In this document: in pieces, positions 11,231 through 26,767 of the stretch
Position numbering within the stretch: position 1 is the stretch's first letter
How the letters are laid out: each line of letters opens with the position of its first letter
NCBI GenBank assembly: GCA_963969595.1
Contig: OZ018408.1
Location: 16,489,823 to 16,553,822, forward strand
DNA from: Neckera pumila
Taxonomy: Eukaryota > Streptophyta > Bryopsida > Hypnales > Neckeraceae
Direction: 5' to 3'
Length of the DNA: 64,000 nucleotides
The notes under the pieces: generated by a model
The model's input: only the letters and a program-made list of their open reading frames with translations
Database searches by the model: none
Told to the model about the DNA's origin: nothing
Position numbers and translations under genes: made by a program

Positions 11231-13778
11231 ATAGAGGTGGCCATAGGAGTCCACTTCGAATTTATGGAGCTTGTATCATCATGGACATGGTATAGTGATT
11301 TTGATTATATCTTATGAGACAGGGATTCTTTGTGGTGAGGCGGTTGTCTCTCGTGCACAAGTGAAGGGTAGCGAAGCCAAAGACGTCTCAGCTAATCCAA
11401 CGAGCTATTAGTAGTTGATGTAATATTCAACTATGCCACTTCTGCAACTGTCGTACTTGTGTTCTCGGCGTCCTGTTCGACCTGGTTCATCTTCAAGCAT
11501 TGGGGCGTATATCATATTCGGTATATCTTGCACGGGGAGGCACAGGATTAGGGCCTCGTCCACCTCATGCACAATTCTTTCTAAATTAGAAGGCCATTTA
11601 CCTAACTTTTTGGTGTTGTGAATTGTTCACTTAAATTTTCTATTAAATACAAGCTCCGCTTGATTGTATGAATATATTTCATTTGGAACATATGAATCTG
11701 TTCTCTAAGTTATTATGGTCAAATAATGGGATTTACTTTCCATGTCGCTTTTTGGGATTCGTGAAGCGGTATCTTGTGAGCTGCGATGGAGTTCTCTAAA
11801 ATGCAACCAATTTGTTTGGTTATTTAAGAATCGATCAATGTGGACCATTCGGTGTACCAGCATGTTCTGCAGTGAAAATTCAGTCAACATTCAGCAACCT
11901 CGGCTTGCTAGACATGACAAATTAGCACTGCAGTAGCAGCACAAAATGCTCCCTCATAGTTTATTTCCAGGCAGTCTAAAATTGACAAGCACCCAGTACT
12001 ACTAAGGCTATGCTTCTCTCCGCACTATTAGAATGGAGATTTTTGACTTACAAGATATTGAAGTTTTAAATCTCTTAAGCAGTTCCACCGCGAACTCCAA
12101 GTGAAACATGACTGCGATTGTACCGGAAAGATAGCATTGCATCACCTCTATGGTTTTCTGATTTTCTTGGGCAATGCTATGCTATTGTCGAGGTCTTTTG
12201 AGACCACGCTAGAGTTCACGCAATGACTCAAACCCTTTGACGATGGAGGAATCATTCTCTTTCATGATGTCTTTGATGATGTAAAACAAGTTAGATAAAG
12301 TGTTGTCAAGACTATTCCATAAGAAGCGGAGATGTTACTACAACTAGTGTGCAATTTCATTCTGTGAAAATCATTTCACATTCCTTTTTGCATTGAAGCA
12401 GTGGAGTTGCTCTAAAGACAAAGAAGTCTATATTGGGCCTTATGTTTTTCTTAGGAGTTTTGAAGAGTTGGTATGAGGATTTATATTTGTTATATCAATT
12501 ACTTTTTTTGAACTAAGATATGCAATGTTCTTCACTCAATCAAATGAAACAAAGGTTTTCTCCATTTAAATTTGTACTTTAAACAATGTGATCAATCAAA
12601 ATGTTTGTTTTCAAATCATGAATCCTTTGTCCTCAAAGGAATCAATTGTTTGTGTACAGAAATTGATGTTTGAAAAGAATTGGATTAATCAAAAGTAATG
12701 GACTTCAAAGTTTTGGCAACTTAACACATCTTAGATAAAAGATTCAAATGGTTAGTGACCAAACATATTGTGGGTGGGAATATCCACAAAAGTGTGGAAA
12801 AAACTCATAATATTTTTGCGAATTCAAAGTTCTAGAGCTTTAGTTGGCTTTGGGTTTTTTTAATTTATTAAATGCCTTTGCATCTTAGCATCAAAAAGAT
12901 CCTATAATTGTTCAAGACTTGACAAAAAGGCCACTATAACCTAAAGGTTGTCATTGAATTTTTTTGTCAAAACAATGAATCAAAGTTGGGCAACAAGTAT
13001 GATATTGAAAATGTCTATATATAAATGCAATGAAAATCAAAGAGCTAAGAATTGTACAACACAGATCAACATAAATACTCATGCTCACTTTTTTTAAGTT
13101 GCATTTGGAATTGAATAGCTTGTAGAGGTTCAAAGTGAAGTTTCATGAAAGAAAACATATCTTGCCTTGGACTATTAAAAAATGTGTAAATTATTTTTCA
13201 AAAACATTGGGTTTATGGAAAACAAGATATTAGCGGGGATATTAGCATTTGAAGTGACTAGATTTTTTTTTCATATTCTATAATCAAATATTTCTATGCA
13301 AGTTTATTATGCAGATTTGAGTCACAAACTCATCAGAATAAAGATCTTCAACAATTTGTGTACCAAATCTAAATGTTTTATAACTCATAGAAGGCATATG
13401 ATTTCATCTCCAAATAAAAATTCCAATCATAAATTTTATGCAGAATTTCTAAGACTGAAGGATTTTTGAAGTTCACATTCATGGTTGTGGGTCTTGTATT
13501 TCAAGGTTAATCTTTTCTGCAATAAGCACCAGAACCTACAAGCATAAAAAATGAGCATTTGTAAGATTAACTAATTATCAACCCTTGCAAACTGGGTTGG
13601 TGAATTATGAAAGTTAAGTTAGCAAGGACATGAACACAAAAACTACGTGTTGATCTCATTTTTACTTTAAAAAAAAAGAGTCTCACAATTACATAATATT
13701 TTGCCACTAGCCATTTTCTGAGGAGAATGTCATGATTTGCGCAGTGATATTGTTGACATCAACGGTAATGTTGCTTAT
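11231..13778. other. 3' region of the SPT2 homologue and intergenic DNA
   Basis: The first 400 bp are mixed-composition 3' UTR. Possible poly(A) signals lie near 11,640 (TATTAAATA). From about 12,450 the sequence becomes AT-rich and gene-free, with only short featureless ORFs. Confidence 0.45.
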
Positions 13779-13780
13779 TA

Positions 13781-13923
13781 CTCCCTCCATCCCAAAATGA
13801 TCTTCCGGTTGGACATTGGAATGTGGAAGGAAGGGGACGAGTGGTAGTTTTGAGAGTGATTGCAAAGGGAATGAATGAAGCAAACAGAGATTCAAGTTTA
13901 AGATCATCTTGGGATAGAGGGAG
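13781..13923. mobile_element. Stowaway-type MITE, 143 bp
   Basis: The left end is CTCCCTCCATCCCAAAATGA. The right end is TCATCTTGGGATAGAGGGAG. TA lies on both sides (13779-13780 and 13924-13925). The CTCCCTCC(G/A)TCCCAAAAT terminus and TA duplication are diagnostic of plant Stowaway elements of the Tc1/mariner superfamily. It has no coding capacity. An ORF on either strand across it is incidental. Confidence 0.9.
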
Positions 13924-13925
13924 TA

Positions 13926-15760
13926 TTTCATGACAACCTCATCCATCAATTACTTACAAATGCCAAAACTTCATGATGACAAAAGAACTGTGGAACTCTT
14001 TTGGAGGATTGAAAATTTGCCACAAATGTTGTGGTCCAATCTTGGTGAATATAGCAAGATTGCATGGATGAAGACCCTTATCAAGATTAAGAAAGAAAGA
14101 CTTGACTTCTCAAGAGCAAGCTCTTGGACAATTTGATTAGAATTGGGGGCAATTCAAAGCTGTTTGCTCTAAAAAAGGCTTGAAAGTTAGATGGATTCTT
14201 AAGCATTTGTCTAGAATTGGTTAATGGTTTTGGTTATGTTCCCCTTTTTTTTGCCTTCAAAATAAATTATTTCATTAGAATTAATCGTAAAGTTCTCCCC
14301 AATTTGTACTAGGGGTGTAGAAGGAAGGCTTAACTAAGAATAGTACAAAGACAACAACAAATTCTATCAAATTCCAGTTTTGGTGCTTCAAAAAGCTTCA
14401 TCTCATGTTTTTCTCAAACTCCGACTCCAAGTCCCTCATTTCATACTTTACAATTACCTCTCTTGTGAGCCAAAAATAAAATGAAAAGTCACCAACATCA
14501 CTTCTTTAACAAAACATAATATCTCCAGCCAATTTGTATGGTAGCATTCTGTAATGCCACAAGAGTGGTATGCCCTACGCAGCAACAAAAAAAAAGGTTA
14601 ACACCCTAACCACCTGCCTGTGCCATGAGACAATTCTAAATAAGCATAATTGTCAGTTATAGTTGTGTGTGTACATTACAATTATCCAAGCAATATTTTT
14701 TGGGGTCAAGTTGACCACTGTAAAAGAAGTCCAACACAAATGAGCATGTATTTTCCAGATATTTTATGAATAAACTATTAGTTTTTAAAGTGTTCATGGT
14801 AGGTCTAACTAAACTTAACCCTAGGTTCTTTGTGTACAGACTATGTGCACTTGAGCAAATATTGTTGTCGAATGAGGGTTGTATTTAGATGTATTGACCT
14901 AGATCCTTTCAGTTCATGTTAACATAAAACAATATGTGACAATTAGCAATGGTTGTCCTCAAATTTTTTTACGCATAATGACCTATGATGCAGAAGTCTA
15001 CTGTCATGGATCAGCATAAGTCACTGCTTCTTCCAAGAAAGTCGACACTACAGGTAAATCGAGATATAGTAAAGCAAGGTTTTAGGCGATACGCCAGAGC
15101 TAATAGTCTCGAGAAATGAAACCCACATATCATGGGAAAAGAGTTGCAAAACCCTCCAAACATTGTATGACATAGATGAGTATGGTAATTCTATTTGAAA
15201 AATTCCATGAAATATGATTTTACACGATTCAGAGAGATCCACATAACATTCTTGAAAACCTGAGAACACGTAGAATAGGTGCCCAACTGCTAGTTCAAGG
15301 AAGAATCAAGGTATTGGAGATGCTCCATTTCTCATTTTCACAAATCTTCTCACTTCTTGAGTTCAAGAATGAAAGCGTTAGAATTCGGCCAACTATTGTA
15401 GCCAAGTGTAGTTTCAGTCAACCTCAGTGCAACTACAATAAAATGGGTGGGCAGTCAACACTGCTCTCAAATGTTAGGCAACTTCCAAACTAGGACCCAT
15501 GTAAAGACAGGCGGAATATTGTAGATTTCTGCAGGAAAACAATATTACCAGGTTTGGGACATAGCAAATTTTTAACTGAACAGCTAAAGAACAATGTGGA
15601 TCGCTGAAAATCGTGAAAACACATTTTTTTTTCAAGGCTTCAGACTCGATCAAATACTAGCACAGACCCTGTTGCAATGCCATCACTTACGGATTCAGCT
15701 GGTTGTAGAGGTCCGAGAGAAGAAACACACCATGATGTGAGAATAGTACAATTCAGGAAG
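13926..15760. other. Intergenic DNA and 3' region of the kinase gene
   Basis: No recognisable gene. The 13,930-14,136 (+) ORF of 68 codons has no family I recognise. The part nearest 15,760 should contain the 3' UTR and poly(A) site of the minus-strand kinase gene. No consensus signal stands out. Confidence 0.4.
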
Positions 15761-20278
<4,518 letters not shown>

Positions 20279-20780
20279 GTCCGAAATGCAAGCGTAGTTG
20301 AGGTTCGACAGAGACAGTAGTGCCTGTTCACGACGACGTAAAAATGCAAGTGTGGCGTGGTTGCACGCAGTTCTTGTACAGTACAACAGAAAACCAGAGG
20401 CCAACCCTATGCGGAAAGCCTAAGCTAAAGGCAAGGACGGGATAGTATAAGTCAAGAGCTTGCTGGGAAGAAAAGCTTGCGGACAGGGTGCAACCAAGAT
20501 GCATCGTGCTTGGCACATGTGTGTCATGTGACTGCGAGCTGGGAATCCTGGTCTGCACAGAATGCGATGGTAACTGCCTTTCCCAAAGATGCCCTGCCCT
20601 TCGATTCCCTTAAAAGCCTTCCTTATCACTTTACTTATCACAACACGGTGGGTACCAGCCCTTTTTTGGGGGTGGGGGTGGGTTGAAAAAGTGCCAGGAT
20701 GGCGATCACTTAAAATTTGGTGAAGCATTTTATTTCTTTGTATATCCATCTTTTGTACCATGAAACACTTTTCAATCAAA
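20279..20780 (-). promoter_or_regulatory. Leader and promoter region of the kinase gene
   Basis: Sequence upstream of the proposed first exon is GC-richer up to about 20,690, then changes to AT-rich repeat DNA. On the minus strand a TTATACTATCC element lies at about 20,438-20,452 and is the best TATA-like candidate. That would give a leader of roughly 140 nt. In-frame extension upstream of the chosen ATG is open for about 42 codons (a longer N-terminus is possible). Confidence 0.35.
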
Positions 20781-22099
20781 CTTGTTCACATTTTCATCCA
20801 AATTTGACAATTTCATCCATATTTAAATTGGATTGAAACTTTATTGGCAAAAAAAGTAATTTTTTTTTTGGCGAAAAAAAGATTTTCACTATGAAATAGT
20901 GCTTTCTGGCTCCATTTTGCCCCCCAAAAATGGGCTGGTAGGTACTGCCCCTCTCTTCTGACGAAAGGGAAGGGAACCACGGCATTCTTTACCAGTAAGG
21001 CAAAGTGCACCTATGGCCGTCACAAGTTATACACATAAATTATTTTTTTTTAAATAGATCTCATAAAAGAGGATTCCAACCCACTTCTAAAGGTATGTTC
21101 GCACTTGGTGGTAGGGGTGATGTTTGCAATGTGAATCCGGTCTAGAAGTAGGTCTAAATTTGTTCCTAAGATCCTCAATATCAACACTCTTTAACACCAA
21201 CTACAAACATACCTTTATTAGTGTACATCATTTGAACACCATCTAAATAAGGTATGAATTTTTCAAAGTATTGTGTCTAAATGTACTCCAAATCAGCACC
21301 ATGCTCTTATAGGCTTTCATATTTTCATTGTATATAGTAACACGTGTGACAAAATTTGCAAATTAATTAATTGGCAATCACGATGTGCTTGTAAAATTTA
21401 TTTTGTACTCCCCATACTTATATTTTTTGGCAAGTTGTTGTCACTGCAATTGATATGGGATATTGGAACCCGTATCAGTACCCGCATCTGTACATCAATA
21501 TAATGTATATTTGTAAAGATTTGTATACAATGTATTGAATATCCACATATTCTACATGTATGTATATCATGTATCATTTATCATATTCCATAAATATCAT
21601 ATTTGAGATCAATGGCGGGGACTCAATCAAAATAATGTTTTTATGCTGTTCAGATGGACGGCATGGAAAGTGGGATTCAATTTTTTTTTTAAGCACATCG
21701 ACAATTTTAGATTTTTAAGTCGGGTGTGGCAGACAAGGGTGGTGTGTTTGCATCTTTAGGGTGCATAGTGTATAGTACATCCTTCGAAATCAAAATCTAG
21801 TTTTTTATGATGCTTTTTGGTCCAAATGTAGGTGTACAATTTCAAAGAATTATTGATTATGGATGTATAGACCTTGGTACTAGAGGCCCTCTTAACTTCA
21901 AGATAATACATGATGCAAGGAGAGAATGAAGTGAGGCAATCAAAGTTTTCTTGTTGAAAGAATAATTATTTTCCAAGTAGTCTATATCAATGGGAGGCTA
22001 CAATATTTTAGGAACCCATATTCACCACTTCATAATGTTATAATTGCTCTTCCTTGTGACATGTTCACAAAATTGTCCTTTACATTCTAAAATAGGGAC
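20781..22099. other. AT-rich intergenic DNA, nothing recognised
   Basis: No gene-like ORF. A diverged GATATGG...CCCGTATC...CCGCATC block near 21,460-21,600 is echoed at 31,560-31,640, which suggests a small dispersed repeat. Confidence 0.4.
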
Positions 22100-22400
22100 C
22101 ATCATCACAAAGTTTAAAACCTGCGGTTTGTCAACAGTCATCATGAGGTTATCGTTGTTTCATGGGTTTGCACGTTAATATACAATTTGTTACATCATTA
22201 CAATGCATTACTTTACAACTTATTGCATCGTTATTATGCATTACTTGCAATTTAAAGTAATGCATAATAACAATGCGATAAGTTGTAAAGTAATGCATTG
22301 TAATGATGTGCTAAACTGTATATTAACGTGCAAATCCATGAAACAATGATAACCACATGATGACTGCTGACAAACCGCAGTTTCTAAACTTCGTGATGAT
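22100..22400. mobile_element. About 300-bp near-perfect palindrome (hairpin MITE)
   Basis: The arms at about 22,100-22,246 and 22,255-22,400 are reverse complements with a few mismatches. CTGCGGTTTGTCAACAGTCA on the left pairs with TGACTGCTGACAAACCGCAG on the right, and TTACTTTACAACTTATTGCA with TGCGATAAGTTGTAAAGTAA near the centre. The loop is only a few bases (around GCAATT). There is no ORF. Either a MITE with very long terminal inverted repeats or a locus giving one long RNA hairpin. The flanking target duplication is not clear. Confidence 0.75.
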
Positions 22401-22517
22401 ATGTTCATGTAAGTGTAACAGTTCCTAGAATAGCAAAAATTGTTCTTTTTGTGAGCAACAAAAAAGAGTCTATGTCACCTTATTGTCTTCTAGATATTTG
22501 GATTTAATTAGTATTAA

Positions 22518-23075
22518 CCCCTATATGACCAAGTAATTGTTGAACAACCTCTTGGAAATTTAGGTAAATTTCTACAAATCAATTTTAAATGAATCTTTTT
22601 GAAATTTTGATACAAAATGGGGATATGTAATTCCTTCAAATAGGTGCTTGGATCAAAAGTTATGCTGCTCTAATTTTTTTGGACAAACTAGGCAACTTCA
22701 GTCAATATGTACAAAATTCTTCTTCTACCTCTGAAATTTGGCAAGTATGTCAATAATAAGATATAGAATGCAACTATTTAAAAAACTATGTATAGTATAA
22801 AAATCTTGCTCTAGGAGGAGTTAATATCTGTTGACCTTGTTAGAAAAGGTTGGAAAAAAAATCCTTCTAACTTCAAAGGCTATAATCTTTCAATCTATAG
22901 TATGTAGATTTCAATCTATATGTATGAAGTTTTTGAACTTTTTTTCTAAACATTCCCATAGTAGTCTTATAAAATTAATATAGTTGAATTTTTTAATTAA
23001 AAAGAATTCTCTCATTGCCCTAATAGTGTCACTTTTAGACAATTTATGTCTAGAATGTGCCCCATCTTTTAGAGG
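22518..23075. mobile_element. 558-bp TTAA-flanked element, inverted diverged copy of the family
   Basis: Flanked by TTAA at 22514-22517 and 23076-23079. The ends are CCCCTATATGACC and TTTTAGAGG. The interior read on the minus strand shares GCATAACTTTTG and GCACC blocks, in order, with the right half of the copy at 6386-7296. More diverged than that copy. Confidence 0.45.
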
Positions 23076-23079
23076 TTAA

Positions 23080-24220
23080 AAAGGACCTTTGTATAATTGA
23101 TTAAGAATGCCATCTCCCATTTAGGTTCTTGTCTAAAATAATAACTTCCATACATGAGAGCTAAAGGGTCAATTTTGGATATATATATTTAAACCATAAT
23201 TGAATTATTTTTTCAAATTTATTGAGCACGTTTTATTTAGATTGTGCAAGATTTAAAAAGGCACATTATTTAAACTATACAATATTTGAACAAGGAATTT
23301 TAACCCATAAACACCAACTCCAAGGCTACAAATCAAATGTCTTTCTTAAATGCATTTTTTGAGTACTAAAATATATGATGATTTTAATTTTGTATTTGGA
23401 CCTTGCAAGACTTTTTGTTATGTACCAAAAAAATGTAGGAGGTCTAAATTAGATTTATGAAAAAACATTATTCTTGTGAAGTTGACTAAGAGCAAAATAA
23501 AAAATGAATTAGAAAGTACTACAAATAAAATCCAATCAAATTGGAATTTCATCTCAAGGTACAAGCAGTAATGTACTTTACAAAGTTCCCTAATAAAATT
23601 TTGACACTTTCATTACCATGTAAGAAAATTATTTTTTGGAGAGTGTTAATAATTCCAAAACATTTGATAGAAAGATTAGATGGTTGTGAGTTTTAGATTA
23701 TACTAAATAAAGAAAAAAGTATCAACTATAATAATATATTTTTACTAGCCAAAAAAACATGTTTACAATGATTAAAAAAAATGTCTACAATGATTCATTT
23801 ATAGTCATTGTGGACAAAGTTTAAAATCATTGAAGGCATAATTTTCTACTAATAATTAGATTAATTATTGTTTTTTTAACAAAAATAAAAATTAGAATGT
23901 AAAATACCCATTTTTTGATTTAAAATTATTTCAAAAATAGAAAATGCAAAATAAATAATATAAAATATTATTAAATGATATTCTAATGTATAGAGTTTTC
24001 AATTGCCAATACTACATATTAAGATCTTGGAGGGTTAAATATCTAATCTATTGGCAAATATCAAATAAGAAAAAAATTAAATTAAAAGAAGAAGATAAAA
24101 ACACCCTAAACAATATAATGATTTACATGTTTTATTTTTAATAATATGATTTTCTTAAATATAATTTTTACAAATGACCTAGCTTCCACAATTAGTAGGT
24201 AGTCTCAAGAGGAGATAAGG
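23080..24220. other. AT-rich intergenic DNA, nothing recognised
   Basis: No ORF of interest, very low GC. No inverted-repeat structure was noticed. Confidence 0.4.
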
Positions 24221-24221
24221 T

Positions 24222-24534
24222 AGGGTGTTCTAAAACATTAGATGACATTTGAGGCCTTTGGAAGACTTTGAGTTATCCATTTTTCCCAGATTGTGGGAAT
24301 GCATGACAACTGCTGGTTGATGTGGCCAAGACCGTGCCAAGTCATTCTTGAAAATAAAAATAAAAATAATTTTTTTTTGCTTAAAATGATATTTGGGAAA
24401 AAAAATTCTTTTTCTTGAAAAAAATAAATTCTGACTGCCAGTACCAATTGTTTACAAATCGGGCCAGATTTGGAAATGAGCCTAAAACGACCCCTCTATG
24501 CCCTCAAATGTCATCTAATGGCAACCCCACTCTA
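24222..24534. mobile_element. Candidate TIR element with 18-bp internal inverted repeat
   Basis: ATTAGATGACATTTGAGG (24237-24254) is perfectly inverted at 24502-24519. Outer flanks (GGGTGTTC on the left, reverse complement of GGGGTTGCC on the right) are partly similar. No clear target duplication. Non-coding. Confidence 0.4.
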
Positions 24535-25150
24535 AAAGCGACCATTGACAAAAAGATACATTTTGCATTTTTCAATGTATCAACGTAAAAATTTATATCT
24601 GCATTGAAAATGTCAAATTTAAAGTGTTTTTTGTGAAAAAATGGCCATGTCACAATTTCAAATCAAGCCCAAAAAATCCATTTGTGATCACTTGCCTTAA
24701 ATTCCAACCACGTCACTCTAATTTAAGTCAAAGAAACTCCCCTCTCCATCAAAACCTTGTCAACTCCACACACAAATCTAAAGTAGTCTGCTTTAAAGCG
24801 ACCTTTTAAGAGCTGATTGCATTTGGGTGAAGCTAAACTCCTTGAAACAATTTTCAATAAATTTTAGTAGGCTGGAAAATGGAGTTGGCATCTAATCCAA
24901 GCCGTTTCATATTTTTTTGACCTTTGTGGAGCAAGTTATGAACTTTTGAAGTTGAAACATTGTAGTCACTAAAATCAACCACCTCCTAAAATGTTTCTTT
25001 TTGCATATGCAACCGTAGGATCTTGTACTAAAGTAACTATCATAAGAATGTGCGGAAGAAATTTTAAAAACTTTGACCGTATTGATTAGAAGATATAAGC
25101 ATTCAGGAAAAAAACAAGTTCTTTTGCTCTTAGCTTGACTACATATAATA

Positions 25151-25388
25151 GTGAAATTAGGTTGCTTTAACAATTCAATTGCCTTATCTAGAAAAGTTTC
25201 CTCATGATTCACTACTTGTCCATATAAAGGCGCATTTGACTCTCTAAACCATGCCCTAAACGGTGCACCAACCTATGCCACACACATAGTCATGAATTGA
25301 TCAAAACTATTGCATCCTTGTATAGCAACAAGAAATATTAATACAATATAAAATGTCAAGAAATTAGTAAAGGGCAACCTAATTTCAC
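25151..25388. mobile_element. 238-bp TIR element; sister of the element that hosts the CACTA transposon
   Basis: The ends are GTGAAATTAGGTTGC and GGCAACCTAATTTCAC, flanked by TA on both sides (25149-25150 and 25389-25390). A second copy with the same ends lies at 43,062-43,183 plus 58,192-58,291, where it is split by the 15-kb CACTA element; reverse-complemented, the two interiors align over most of their length. On the minus strand part of the interior is open and protein-like (near 25,170-25,260), so an alternative reading is a pair of related gene fragments rather than a MITE. Confidence 0.55.
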
Positions 25389-25866
25389 TATGCAATGTAG
25401 ATTATAAGGCTTTGAATCCTTTTAGCTTAGATTTTTGTACCACAAAGTGTGAATTAAATTTATTTTTATGTTGGGATAAAATTCCTATGTTTTCATACTG
25501 CTGGTCCCAATTTGTGGGACCAATTTAAGAGCAAGCCTAATGCAAGGACTGAGAGCAACACTGGAAACTGTCAGGAACAAGCCGCTTGCAGAGTAGTGGG
25601 GGCTAGGCCTCTCAAGGAGCAAGGCACAACCTACATCGCCTCCAATGCTGCAATGGTCTGAGGCCCACCAAACTCCACAATAGAGTTCTTTTTTAATTTT
25701 CTAGTGAGTATCTTCAATTTTTGAGCGTGTTGTGGGTGAATGTTAGAGAATCTCAGCTTCTAGGAGGTTGTTCAAAATACTGAGCAAGGGCTCTCATATG
25801 AAGAGCCCTCAAAGATCCCATAAGCTGCAGTGGCTACATTGGGGCACAATTATTTGCACAAGCTCA
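25389..25866. other. Intergenic DNA, nothing recognised
   Basis: Slightly GC-richer than its surroundings, without a recognisable gene or repeat boundary. Confidence 0.35.
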
Positions 25867-25870
25867 TTAA

Positions 25871-26412
25871 CCCCTAAGCGCTCAAACGACCATTTTTTGG
25901 TCGCTATCTGACTTTGGACAAAATTTTTGGGCAAAAAAAAATAAAAAAGTTTTTTTTTTTTTTTTTTTTTTGTGCAAAATATTGGATTTTCTATCAACAT
26001 GTATATATTCAAAACTCAGATCACTATAGTCAAACAAAAACTATAAGAGAAATAGCACAAAGTGTCTAGATTTGCCTAGTGTTGAAAAACTTACTATATG
26101 GGGAAAGTATTGGTGTTCTCATTACTAGATCTCATGCATTTTTCACAAATCAATAGAAATCACAATTTCAACCAATCAAAAAAAAAATTCATACGCTAAA
26201 AATAGAATTGTATTTTTGGTGAATTTTTGAAGTTATATCTTCAAAATTCAATTTAAATAAATCTAAAAATAATTTTATAATTTTGACCGTATAGATGCTT
26301 TCTACTTTTTGTGCTTCACATTATCTTCTTTAATGCAAACTTCAAAAAAGTTTTAGAACTTATATTTTATAACACATTTGTATTTTGTCCATACCCCTTG
26401 GGCTTTTAGGGG
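25871..26412. mobile_element. 542-bp TTAA-flanked element directly upstream of the SR45a-like gene
   Basis: The left end CCCCTAAGCGCTC and the right end (reverse complement CCCCTAAAAGCCCAAGG) are both next to TTAA (25867-25870 and 26413-26416). It contains a T-run of about 22 bp near 25,950. No ORF. Same family as 6386-7296 by its ends. Its right edge is only some 130 bp from the likely leader of the SR45a-like gene, so it could influence that promoter. Confidence 0.55.
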
Positions 26413-26416
26413 TTAA

Positions 26417-26767
26417 ACGCCCCGTTTGCACCGTTCCCTGTGTCGTACACGGGCTGCATTGGAGCTGCTCTAAGTAACGTCCTGCGAACGCCGTATTGCA
26501 GCGTTGACCCAGCATCTTCACCGTCCGGCCACGGCAAGTCAGAGGACGTAAATACAGTACAACTGAACCTGTGGTTAATTTCGACGATAATCATCCACAG
26601 GATGAAACCCTAAGACCCCCTCCGCAAGCGTTGCCCGACAAACTTGTTCCTTTCAAACTTACCCCTTCCGTTGTTGCCAAGTTTCTCAGTTCTCACTCCT
26701 CGCGGTTCGAAGTGCCCATTTCCTGCTTCCCGCACTACTGTGCCTCCCTTCTGCACTTTGGACAGTC
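26417..26767 (+). promoter_or_regulatory. Promoter and leader of the SR45a-like gene
   Basis: GC-rich segment between the TTAA element and the proposed start codon. No TATA consensus. The leader contains one tiny upstream ORF (ATGAAACCCTAA at about 26,601) before the ATG at 26,768. A 104-codon frame over 26,571-26,885 has no recognisable domain and is not used in the model. Confidence 0.4.

Noticed and set aside
25153..25260. Protein-coding gene fragment on the minus strand within the small TIR element
   Set aside because: The open stretch runs into the inverted terminal repeat and the sister copy has stops in the same frame. Kept only as an alternative reading.
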